Source: JBAYJM01 sp964350585
Lineage (GTDB): Bacteria; Patescibacteriota; Patescibacteriia; 2-01-FULL-39-33
NCBI GenBank assembly: GCA_964350585.1
Contig: CAYGKC010000006.1
Coordinates: 1 to 40,540, forward strand
Direction of reading: 5' to 3'
Length of the DNA: 40,540 nucleotides
Made by a program: the position numbers and the translations under genes. Under the pieces are notes generated by a model, which saw nothing but the letters and a program-made list of their open reading frames with translations, made no database searches and was not told where the DNA came from. This document shows, in pieces, positions 31,671 to 38,722 of the stretch. Each line of letters begins with the position of its first letter. Positions within the stretch are counted from its first letter, which is position 1.

Positions 31671-32357
31671 ATGGCAGAAAGAAAGGATGAAATATTAAAT
31701 TTTATAGTTGAAGAATTTATCAAAACGGCTACGCCGGTAAGTTCCAGTTTGATTGTGGATAAGTATTTTAAGGATTTAAGTTCTGCTACAGTTAGAAATG
31801 ATATGGTTTTGCTTGAAGAAATGGGTCTTATATTTCAGCCTCACACTTCTGCAGGAAGAATTCCCACCATTGAGGGTTATAAAAGTTATTTAAACGAAAT
31901 ACAAGGTAGAGAATGGACTTTAAACATTAAGAGTAAAAAAATAATTGATTCAATAAATTTGACTAAGAGTGAGCAAGATATTAAGTCTATGGCAAAAGCC
32001 TTGGCTGAAATTTCTGATAGTGCAGTTTTAATCGGTTTTTCACCACACAATGTCTATTATACAGGAATATCAAATATATTCAGGCAACCTGAATTTAGGG
32101 ATCAAACTTTAATATATTCAATTTCAGAAGTTATAGATCACTTAGATGAGGTAATGCAGATGATCTATCTTAAAATCGGAGAAGAAATAAAAATTATCAT
32201 AGGTGATGAAAATCCTTTCGGCGAACTTACATCTGTAATTCTTTCAAAAGTTAATATAGAAAATAAGGAAATTATGGTCGGTATTCTTGGTCCCAATAGA
32301 ATGGATTACCGTGAAAATATTAGTTTGATAAAGTATATACAGCAAATTAAAAAATAA
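31671..32357 (+). CDS. hrcA: Heat-inducible transcription repressor HrcA, short form
   Basis: Binds CIRCE and represses chaperone genes until misfolded protein draws away GroEL or heat inactivates it. 228 residues against about 340 in typical HrcA. The N-terminal winged helix is complete: LSSATVRNDMVLLEEMGLI then QPHTSAGRIPTIEGYKSYL (residues 36-74). The GAF-like domain is also recognisable to its end: SNIFRQPEF, KIIIGDENPFGEL, SVILSKV and VGILGPNRMDYRENISLI. What is missing is the middle: sequence passes from ISDSAVLIGFSP (about 116-125) directly to YYTGISNIF, where the inserted dimerising domain and flanking strands usually lie. The frame is intact and the operator perfect, so this looks like a natural compact form. 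Confidence 0.94.
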   Translation: MAERKDEILNFIVEEFIKTATPVSSSLIVDKYFKDLSSATVRNDMVLLEEMGLIFQPHTSAGRIPTIEGYKSYLNEIQGREWTLNIKSKKIIDSINLTKSEQDIKSMAKALAEISDSAVLIGFSPHNVYYTGISNIFRQPEFRDQTLIYSISEVIDHLDEVMQMIYLKIGEEIKIIIGDENPFGELTSVILSKVNIENKEIMVGILGPNRMDYRENISLIKYIQQIKK

Positions 32358-32371
32358 AAATATATCAATTT

Positions 32372-32866
32372 ATGTCAACTGACAAAAAGGCAGCTCAAAT
32401 GAATATTGATGCGCTCCAGGAAGAATTAGAGGAATTAAAAAAACAAAACCAAGAATATTTATCAGGATGGCAAAGAGCAAGGGCAGATTATTCAAATTTT
32501 CAGAAAGAATTGGAAAAAAGGCAAAAGGAAATGATTGAATTCGCAAATGCAGCTACTATCTCTGAAATTTTGCCCGTTTATGGAAATTTAAAGCTCGCCC
32601 TGAAACATATACCGGAAGATCAGAGAGAGAATGAATATATTAAGGGTTTAGAGCAAATAAAAAAACAATTCGTTGAATTTTTAAAAAAGTTTAATATAGA
32701 AGAAATTGGCACTGTAGGAGAAAAGTTTGATCCAAACTTTCATGAAGCTGTTACATATGAGGAAAAAGAAGGTTTTGAAGAAGGAATTATATTTGAAGAA
32801 ATTTCATCCGGATATATGCTTAATGGAAATGTAATTGAACCGGCAAAGGTAAAAGTAGCTAAATAA
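32372..32866 (+). CDS. grpE: Nucleotide exchange factor GrpE
   Basis: Releases ADP from DnaK so that the chaperone cycle can continue. 164 residues. Long N-terminal helix with coiled-coil pattern (MNIDALQEELEELKKQNQEY, then LSGWQRARADYSNFQKELEK, the conserved stretch with R-A-x-Y-x-N). The head domain carries EILPVYGNLKLALKH, then GTVGEKFDPNFHEAV (family GE-x-FDPxxHEAV) and GYMLNGNVIEPAKVKV at the C-terminus (family GY-x-L-x-x-R-V-I-R-P-A-x-V-x-V). Start ATG is 14 nt after hrcA without a ribosome binding site. All landmarks intact. Confidence 0.96.
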   Translation: MSTDKKAAQMNIDALQEELEELKKQNQEYLSGWQRARADYSNFQKELEKRQKEMIEFANAATISEILPVYGNLKLALKHIPEDQRENEYIKGLEQIKKQFVEFLKKFNIEEIGTVGEKFDPNFHEAVTYEEKEGFEEGIIFEEISSGYMLNGNVIEPAKVKVAK

Positions 32867-32883
32867 TTAATAATATAATAATA

Positions 32884-32908
32884 GCGGAAAAATTCCGCAT
32901 AGAAAGGA
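32884..32908 (+). promoter_or_regulatory. Hairpin and ribosome binding site before hsp20
   Basis: GCGGAA (32884-32889), loop AAA, TTCCGC (32893-32898), then AAGGA at 32904-32908, 8 nt before ATG 32917. The hairpin could stabilise or mark a processed transcript end; the ribosome binding site is one of few in this window. Confidence 0.6.
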
Positions 32909-32916
32909 AAAATTAT

Positions 32917-33342
32917 ATGGCATTAATTAAATGGACTCCTAATTTCGGTCCTTCAATGTTTGATGACATGGACCATATTTTTGAGAATTGGCCAATGGCT
33001 CAATCAAATTTCACTCCTGCAATAGACGTGTACCAGGATAAGGATAATGTATTTGTGGAAACTCCTTTGGCAGGAATAGATCCTGAAAAAGTTGATATCT
33101 CGGTTGAAAATGATGTTTTGACAATAAAAGGTGAGGTAGAAAAAAAATCAGAAGTTGAAGACAAGGATTACTACAGAAAGGAAGTCAGATCAGGCAGTTT
33201 TTATAGGGCAGTGCAATTGCCAACTAGAGTTGATGGTGATAAAGCTGAAGCAAACTATGAAAAAGGAATTTTAAAAATTGTAATTCCAAAAGCAGGTGAA
33301 GCAAAGCCAAAAAGTATAAAAATTAAAACAAGCGATAAATAA
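32917..33342 (+). CDS. Hsp20/alpha-crystallin small heat-shock protein
   Basis: ATP-independent holdase that keeps unfolding proteins soluble for DnaK. 141 residues. The alpha-crystallin domain runs about residues 33-125: FTPAIDVYQDKDNVFVETPL, the LAGIDPEKVDISVENDVLTI strand pair, GSFYRAVQLPTRVD, and AEANYEKGILKIVIPK with the hallmark G-x-L (GIL). The short C-terminal tail holds KSIKI, a version of the I-x-I oligomerisation motif. It lies between grpE and dnaK, an uncommon place for hsp20, with a good ribosome binding site that may raise its output relative to grpE. Confidence 0.95.
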   Translation: MALIKWTPNFGPSMFDDMDHIFENWPMAQSNFTPAIDVYQDKDNVFVETPLAGIDPEKVDISVENDVLTIKGEVEKKSEVEDKDYYRKEVRSGSFYRAVQLPTRVDGDKAEANYEKGILKIVIPKAGEAKPKSIKIKTSDK

Positions 33343-33354
33343 TATTTTTTAGCC

Positions 33355-33378
33355 GAGGTGAAAATAAGTTTTCACCTC
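33355..33378 (+). other. Perfect 10-bp hairpin between hsp20 and dnaK
   Basis: GAGGTGAAAA (33355-33364), loop TAAG, TTTTCACCTC (33369-33378), 12 nt after the hsp20 stop and 32 nt before dnaK. No T-tract follows, so it is more likely a partial terminator, an RNase-blocking or a processing structure that uncouples hsp20 and dnaK mRNA levels than a full terminator. Confidence 0.6.
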
Positions 33379-33410
33379 TATCAAGAAAATATTAAATAAA
33401 TAAAACAAAT

Positions 33411-35309
33411 ATGCCAAAAATTTTAGGAATTGACTTAGGTACCACAAACAGCGCAATGGCCATTATGGAAGGAGGCCAGCCTAAAATAGTTGAAAACAAA
33501 GAAGGAGCTAGAACTACACCTTCAGTCGTTTCAATTACAAAGACTGGAGAAAGGCTAGTTGGTGTTGCAGCTAAAAGGCAAGCTGTTACAAATCCTACTA
33601 ATACTTTATTTTCAATTAAAAGATTAATCGGAAGAAAATGGGAAGATGAGGAAGTTCAAAGAGATTTAAAGCTTATGCCTTATGAGATAAAAAAGGCTAA
33701 CGGAGGTGTGAAAATTGCAATGGGTGGAAAAGAATTTTCTCCTCAGGAGATTTCTGCCATGATTTTACAGAAGTTAAAGGAAGATGCAGAAGCAAAAACT
33801 GGTGAAAAAATTACAGAGGTAATAATTACAGTTCCTGCATATTTTGATGATGGACAAAGGCAAGCAACCAAGGATGCGGGAGAAATTGCCGGATTAACAG
33901 TCAAGAGAATCATTAACGAGCCTACTGCGGCTGCATTGGCCTATGGCTTTGAAAAGAAAAAAGGTCAGCAAATTGCTGTTTATGATCTTGGAGGAGGAAC
34001 ATTTGATATTTCAATACTGGATGTGACTGAAGATACAGTAGAAGTAAAATCAACAAATGGTGATACTCATCTTGGTGGAGACGACTTTGACCAAAAAATA
34101 ATGAATTGGATTCTTGATGAATTTAAAAAACAGGAAGGAATTGATTTATCAAAAGATTTGACGGCATTACAAAGGGTCAAAGAATCAGCTGAAAAAGCTA
34201 AAATCGAGCTTTCCACTCAGATGGAAACAGAAATTAATCAGCCGTTTATTACTCAAGGTCCAGACGGATCTCCAAAGCATTTGACTGTTAGATTAAGCAG
34301 AGCTCAATTAGAAGGATTAGTTGGAGACTTAATTGATAAGACTTTTGAACCGGTAAGAAAGGCTCTTTCTGATGCTGGCTTGAGTGTAAAAGATGTTGAA
34401 GAAATAGTTATGGTTGGCGGAATGACAAGGATGCCCTTAGTTCTGAAAAAAGTTGAAGAATTTTTTGGTAAAAAACCTAATATAAGTGTAAATCCCGATG
34501 AAGTGGTTGCTCTTGGAGCGGCAGTTCAAGCCGGTGTTTTGCAAGGAGATGTAAAGGACGTCTTGCTTTTGGATGTTACTCCGCTTACTTTAGGAATTGA
34601 AACACTAGGAGGAGTAATGACACCTTTAATTGATAGGAATACGACTATTCCTACTGCTAAATCTCAGATTTTTTCTACTGCCGCGGATAATCAGCCAGCA
34701 GTTGAAATACACGTTCTTCAAGGTGAAAGGCCAATGGCGACAGATAATAAAACTTTAGGTAAATTTATGTTGGATGGTATTCCTCCGGCTCCAAGAGGTG
34801 TTCCTCAGGTTGAGGTTACTTTCGATATTGATGCAAATGGAATACTTAACGTAAAAGCTAAAGATAAAGCTACAAACAAAGAACAACATATTACAATTAC
34901 CTCATCTTCTGGTTTATCTAAAGAGGAAATTGAAAGGATGAAAAATGAAGCGGCTGCTCACGCTGAAGAAGATAAGAAAAAGAAAGAATTAATCGATCTT
35001 AAAAATCAGTGTGAGGGTCTTATTAATACAACTGAAAAAACATTAAAGGATGCAGGAGATAAAGTTTCTGCTGAGGATAGAAAAGGAATAATGGATAAGG
35101 TTGAAGATTTGAAGAATGCTCTCAAGGGAGAAGATCAAGAGTTAATTAAAAAGAACTATGATGCTTTAAGTGAAGCAATTCAGAAGGTTGGTGCTTCAAT
35201 GTATAACCAAGGTGCGCAGGAAGGACAAAGTTCTGAAAATCCTGGAGCTGAAGGGCCTGGTAAAGATCAAGAAGCTGTGGAAGGACAATATGAGGAAGTA
35301 AAGAAATAA
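33411..35309 (+). CDS. dnaK: Chaperone DnaK (Hsp70)
   Basis: ATP-driven folding chaperone. 632 residues. The ATPase domain begins KILGIDLGTTNSAMAIMEGG and includes IITVPAYFDDGQRQATKDAG, RIINEPTAAALAYGF, AVYDLGGGTFDISILD, GDTHLGGDDFD and VMVGGMTRMPLV. Linker: DVLLLDVTPLTLGIETLGG. The substrate-binding domain and helical lid follow. The last 35 residues are a disordered tail, Gln/Gly/Glu-rich, ending EEVKK, as is usual. All catalytic residues are present. It is last in the CIRCE-controlled unit: a strong terminator follows, and dnaJ is 3.4 kb away in another unit. Confidence 0.98.
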   Translation: MPKILGIDLGTTNSAMAIMEGGQPKIVENKEGARTTPSVVSITKTGERLVGVAAKRQAVTNPTNTLFSIKRLIGRKWEDEEVQRDLKLMPYEIKKANGGVKIAMGGKEFSPQEISAMILQKLKEDAEAKTGEKITEVIITVPAYFDDGQRQATKDAGEIAGLTVKRIINEPTAAALAYGFEKKKGQQIAVYDLGGGTFDISILDVTEDTVEVKSTNGDTHLGGDDFDQKIMNWILDEFKKQEGIDLSKDLTALQRVKESAEKAKIELSTQMETEINQPFITQGPDGSPKHLTVRLSRAQLEGLVGDLIDKTFEPVRKALSDAGLSVKDVEEIVMVGGMTRMPLVLKKVEEFFGKKPNISVNPDEVVALGAAVQAGVLQGDVKDVLLLDVTPLTLGIETLGGVMTPLIDRNTTIPTAKSQIFSTAADNQPAVEIHVLQGERPMATDNKTLGKFMLDGIPPAPRGVPQVEVTFDIDANGILNVKAKDKATNKEQHITITSSSGLSKEEIERMKNEAAAHAEEDKKKKELIDLKNQCEGLINTTEKTLKDAGDKVSAEDRKGIMDKVEDLKNALKGEDQELIKKNYDALSEAIQKVGASMYNQGAQEGQSSENPGAEGPGKDQEAVEGQYEEVKK

Positions 35310-35314
35310 GGAAG

Positions 35315-35343
35315 CAAAAGGACGTGAAAGCGTCCTTTTTGCC
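35315..35343 (+). terminator. Terminator after dnaK
   Basis: AAAAGGACG (35317-35325), a 6-nt loop, CGTCCTTTT (35332-35340), extended by another T; the outer GC/GC bases also pair with one offset. It lies 5 nt after the dnaK stop and separates the heat-shock unit from the iron-sulfur gene unit. Confidence 0.88.
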
Positions 35344-35349
35344 TTGCGT

Positions 35350-35378
35350 TGATAAACAGTTATATTTAGTGTAAAATA
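35350..35378 (+). promoter_or_regulatory. Promoter of the iron-sulfur trio / dnaJ unit
   Basis: TTGATA (35350-35355), 17 nt, TAAAAT (35373-35378), located just after the dnaK terminator. Start expected near 35385, an 18-nt leader before ATG 35403. No CIRCE is present, so dnaJ may be uncoupled from HrcA control. Confidence 0.65.
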
Positions 35379-35402
35379 GTATCATCGCACTAAGCAGATA
35401 TT

Positions 35403-36353
35403 ATGATAATCGGGATACCGAGAGCAGGAATGTTTTATATGTTCTACCCTTTTTGGAAGGAATTTTTTAGTGTGCTCGGCCAGGAAATTTGCTTATCTCC
35501 AAAAACTGACAAAAGCATTTTAAATTTAGGTCTTAATGCTGCAAACAGTGAGTCCTGCTTGCCCATAAAGTTGTTATACGGACATATAAATTGGTTGAAG
35601 CAAAAAGGAATTAACGATTTTCTTCTGCCTGAAATGGACGAAGTTATTTCAACTAATAGTGTATTTGGCAATAAATCTTTTTTTTGCCCGTACTTTGTAG
35701 CTTTGCCGGATTTTATGAAAGCAGAATATCCCGAAATTAATATTTTAAGACCAAAAATTTCAATCACTGATAATTTAATTGAAAAAGAGCCATGGATAAA
35801 ATTGGCTTTAACTTTGGGAAAAAATGATCAGGAAGCAGGAGAGGCGTTTTCTCAGGCACAGAATAAATTTATCGATTTTCAAAAACAATTGCGTAATAAA
35901 AATATTTCAGATAATGAAGTTTTTGATTTAGTTGAAAATAAGGGAGATAGAACAATTGCAGTTATAGGTCATCCATATGTTGTTTATGATTCATATTTGA
36001 ATTTGAATATATTAAGAAAAATTATTGATAAAGGTTTTGCAGTAAAAACAATGGAAATGTTTTCCGAAGAAGAGAAAAATGAAGGGAATAAAATTATCCA
36101 GGTTGAATGCCATAATCATTGGAATATTACCAACGAGGAGAGGCTGGGAGTTATGTCTGCGGCATGTGATAAAAGCATCAATGGTATTATTTACATTACG
36201 CCTTTCAACTGCGGCCCCGATTTTTTAATGGAGACATACGCCCTTAAAACTGCTAGAAAAATAAAGCCCGTTACTTCTATTTCAATTGACGAATCTAGCG
36301 GAGAAGCTGGTTTAAATACAAGAATAGAGGCTTTTATTGATGTTTTAAAATAA
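35403..36353 (+). CDS. 2-hydroxyacyl-CoA dehydratase-like iron-sulfur subunit (DUF2229-type), subunit 1
   Basis: 316 residues, cytoplasmic. It starts IIGIPRAGMFYMFYPFWKEF, the usual N-terminus of DUF2229/HgdB-related proteins. Three cysteines are placed as in the cluster-binding subunits of this superfamily: Cys52 in SESCLPIKLLYGH, Cys95 in KSFFCPYFVALP, and Cys270 in ITPFNCGPDFLMET. The C-terminal SSGEAGLNTRIEAFIDV is the superfamily's end motif. In this superfamily an ATP-dependent activase injects low-potential electrons into 4Fe-4S or double-cubane clusters held by such subunits. The substrate is unknown: the known dehydratases of amino acid fermentation are about 420 residues with other partners, and no CoA-transferase is nearby. 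First gene of a unit with its own promoter; next gene starts 2 nt later. Confidence 0.83.
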   Translation: MIIGIPRAGMFYMFYPFWKEFFSVLGQEICLSPKTDKSILNLGLNAANSESCLPIKLLYGHINWLKQKGINDFLLPEMDEVISTNSVFGNKSFFCPYFVALPDFMKAEYPEINILRPKISITDNLIEKEPWIKLALTLGKNDQEAGEAFSQAQNKFIDFQKQLRNKNISDNEVFDLVENKGDRTIAVIGHPYVVYDSYLNLNILRKIIDKGFAVKTMEMFSEEEKNEGNKIIQVECHNHWNITNEERLGVMSAACDKSINGIIYITPFNCGPDFLMETYALKTARKIKPVTSISIDESSGEAGLNTRIEAFIDVLK

Positions 36354-36355
36354 TT

Positions 36356-37453
36356 ATGAGTATAAAATACGCATCATATCATGGGCTGCATGAACATATC
36401 GCAATGAGGGTTATGTTTCAGTATTTTGGAAAAAAATTTGTTGATCTTCCTGATTTAAGCGATAAAATGCTTAGATGGGGAGAAGCTCATGCCCCAGAAT
36501 ATTCATGTTTTCCCCTAAAAGTGTATTTGGGTTTTTATAAAGAATTAGCTGATAAAGGCGTTACTGATTTTTTTGTTTATGGCGTAACGAGCAATAGGAC
36601 ATGTCGCTATATGGATTTATGGGAAGGAAGTAAAAAACTTCTTGCAGAAAATGGTTATAAAATTAACATGCATTACTGGGGAGGTTTTGGCGGTTATAAG
36701 AATATTTTTGAACAGTTGCAAAATGTGATGGGTAAACAGCCTGTACATAAACTGGTTTTGGGAATTTTAGCTTACAGCGATGCTCTTTTAGCTACAGATA
36801 AATTGAATGATGAAGCTAATATCTTACGGCCAAGAGAGATTGTTAGCGGTTCTGTAGATAATTGGCTAAAGAAATGGTTGGAAAAATTGAAAAAACAAAA
36901 AAAGCCTAACAAAACTATAAAAGTAATGGAGAAGGGTTTGAAGGAAGCTAAAAATATTGCAGTTGATACTGAAAGAGAGATTTTAAAGGTAGTAATTGCC
37001 GGAGATATGTTTAAAATTCACGAGCCCTTTTTTCACTTTGACACTATTAGAAAAATAAATAAGTTGGGATTAGAGGCAAGACAGCCTATAACTTTTTCAC
37101 TTTTGTTTTTTGGCCAAAATCCCATTCCCTTTAGGTCAGAGTTTAAGAAAAAATTTAAGTTATATCAGCAGAAAGCAAAAAAATATCTTCAGAGCGTGCC
37201 AGCCTCATACTTAGAAATTTCTATTGGAGAAATTGTTGAAGAATTGGAAAAGGGCGCAAAAGGAATTATCCATTTCCAGTCTTTTGGATGTATGCCAGAC
37301 ATTTTACTAAAACCAATTATTGATAGAATTGCAAAGGATTATAATGTTCCAGTCATGCATTTTATGAGGGATACGCATGCCAGTGACGCTGCTTATCAAA
37401 CAAGGCTGGAAGCTTTTGCTGACTTAATAAAGAAAAAAAATAGTAAAAGATAA
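36356..37453 (+). CDS. 2-hydroxyacyl-CoA dehydratase-like iron-sulfur subunit, subunit 2
   Basis: 365 residues, cytoplasmic. Parallel design to subunit 1: Cys51 in EYSCFPLKVYLGF, Cys83 in SNRTCRYMDLWEG, Cys312 in FQSFGCMPDILLKP, and a C-terminal DAAYQTRLEAFADLI. The same three-cysteine pattern in both proteins implies an ancient duplication and a heterodimer with one cluster per subunit, or one shared double cluster. Between them are a basic helical linker (about 175-205, KKQKKPNKTIKVMEKGLK) and VIAGDMFKIHEPFFHFDTI, like the second Rossmann-type domain of HgdA/B. It begins 2 nt after subunit 1 and ends 1 nt before the activase, so the three are one operon. Confidence 0.83.
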   Translation: MSIKYASYHGLHEHIAMRVMFQYFGKKFVDLPDLSDKMLRWGEAHAPEYSCFPLKVYLGFYKELADKGVTDFFVYGVTSNRTCRYMDLWEGSKKLLAENGYKINMHYWGGFGGYKNIFEQLQNVMGKQPVHKLVLGILAYSDALLATDKLNDEANILRPREIVSGSVDNWLKKWLEKLKKQKKPNKTIKVMEKGLKEAKNIAVDTEREILKVVIAGDMFKIHEPFFHFDTIRKINKLGLEARQPITFSLLFFGQNPIPFRSEFKKKFKLYQQKAKKYLQSVPASYLEISIGEIVEELEKGAKGIIHFQSFGCMPDILLKPIIDRIAKDYNVPVMHFMRDTHASDAAYQTRLEAFADLIKKKNSKR

Positions 37454-37454
37454 T

Positions 37455-38426
37455 ATGAAAAACAAAGCATATTTAGGCATTGATGTCGGATCAGTAAGTT
37501 GCAATGTAGTTGCAATTGATGATAATGGCAAATTAATTTTTAAGAAGTATATTAGAACCCAGGGACAACCGATGGAGGCTATAAAGTTTGGGCTTTTTGA
37601 AGGTTCGGGAGAAATGAAAAACTATCAAGTTGCAGGAGTTGGCACAACAGGAAGCGGAAGAATACTTGCGGGTTTTTTAGTGGGAGCTGATATTGTAAAA
37701 AATGAAATTACCGCTCATGCCGAAGCTGCTATTCATCAGGTTCCAGGCGTTAAAACAATTCTTGAAATAGGAGGACAAGATTCCAAAATAATAATTCTTG
37801 ACGATGATTTGGTAACTGATTTTGCGATGAACACGGTTTGCGCTGCTGGAACGGGTTCATTTTTGGATCAGCAATGCGGGCGCTTAGGTATAAAAATTGA
37901 AGATTTTGGAGATTTGGCACTTAAATCGTCTAATAATGTAAGCATATCTGGAAGATGTACCGTATTTGCAGAATCAGATATGATCCATAAACAACAAATA
38001 GGAACTAAAAGGGAAGATATTATGAGGGGATTATGCCAAGCGCTTGTTAGGAATTACTTAAATAATGTAGCTAAAGGAAAGGAAATTTTAGAGCCCATCA
38101 TATTTCAGGGCGGTGTAGCGGCAAATAAGGCGATTAAGGCTGAATTTGAAAGTACTCTGGGCAAGAAGATAATAATTCCTGAAAATTATGATGTTATGGG
38201 TGCTTTAGGAGCTGCGCTTTTAGCCAAAAAAGCAAAGTTGCAAAAAACAAAATTTAAGGGTTTTGATATTTCAAAACATAAATTTGAAACAACGGCTTTC
38301 CATTGTCCGGATTGCTCCAATAATTGCGAAGTAATAGAATTTAAAGAAAACGGTTCAGTTACTGCTCGCTGGGGCGACAGATGCGGGAAGTGGGAAGAAA
38401 ATTTAAATAAAAGACCAGAAATATAA
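37455..38426 (+). CDS. BadF/BcrA/HgdC-type ATPase, activase for the preceding subunits
   Basis: 323 residues. ASKHA-fold ATPase, dimeric in relatives and bridged by one 4Fe-4S cluster, that couples ATP hydrolysis to electron transfer at very low potential. Seen: phosphate-1 YLGIDVGSVSCNVVAID; GVGTTGSGRILAG; phosphate-2 TILEIGGQDSKII; cluster cysteines Cys129 in NTVCAAGTGSFLD and Cys168 in SGRCTVFAESDMIH; FQGGVAANKAIKAEF; and the adenosine loop VMGALGAALLAK. A C-terminal extension not needed for the fold carries CPDCSNNC (284-291) and Cys310 in DRCGKW, likely an additional zinc or iron-sulfur site, perhaps the electron entry point (inference). It is probably the partner of the two upstream subunits. 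Confidence 0.9.
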   Translation: MKNKAYLGIDVGSVSCNVVAIDDNGKLIFKKYIRTQGQPMEAIKFGLFEGSGEMKNYQVAGVGTTGSGRILAGFLVGADIVKNEITAHAEAAIHQVPGVKTILEIGGQDSKIIILDDDLVTDFAMNTVCAAGTGSFLDQQCGRLGIKIEDFGDLALKSSNNVSISGRCTVFAESDMIHKQQIGTKREDIMRGLCQALVRNYLNNVAKGKEILEPIIFQGGVAANKAIKAEFESTLGKKIIIPENYDVMGALGAALLAKKAKLQKTKFKGFDISKHKFETTAFHCPDCSNNCEVIEFKENGSVTARWGDRCGKWEENLNKRPEI

Positions 38427-38435
38427 AAAAAATAT

Positions 38436-38720
38436 ATGGAAAACGTTAATAATCAAGAAATACAAATTAAAGATTCTTTTGCTGGGGGAGAATATGCTAA
38501 TGCCATGCAAGTAAATCATGGAAAAGAAGAATTTTTGCTAACCTTCTTTAATATTGTTCCTCCGTCTGGAAGAATATGTGCTAAAATTATTACTAGTCCT
38601 GGACACATTAAAAGAATGATTGCGGTTCTCGACGAGAATTTGAAAAAGTATGAACAGAAATTCGGATTAGTGGAAAAAGCAGAAAGTCCACAAGGTGATA
38701 TTGGATTTAAAGCTGAATAA
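38436..38720 (+). CDS. DUF3467 protein
   Basis: 94 residues, cytoplasmic. It matches the DUF3467 pattern: GGEYANAMQVNHGKEEFLLTFFNIVP at about 17-42 (family: G-x-Y-A-N-x-x-x-V-x-H-x-x-x-E-F-x-L-x-F), ITSPGHIKRMIAVLDENLKKYE at 52-73 (family: M-S-P-x-H-x-K-R-L-x-x-A-L-x-x-N-x-x-x-Y-E), and FG at 76-77. The function is unknown; the family is widespread in bacteria and archaea and is sometimes near chaperone or stress genes. Here it ends 2 nt before dnaJ, so translational coupling with dnaJ is likely. Confidence 0.85.
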   Translation: MENVNNQEIQIKDSFAGGEYANAMQVNHGKEEFLLTFFNIVPPSGRICAKIITSPGHIKRMIAVLDENLKKYEQKFGLVEKAESPQGDIGFKAE

Positions 38721-38722
38721 CT

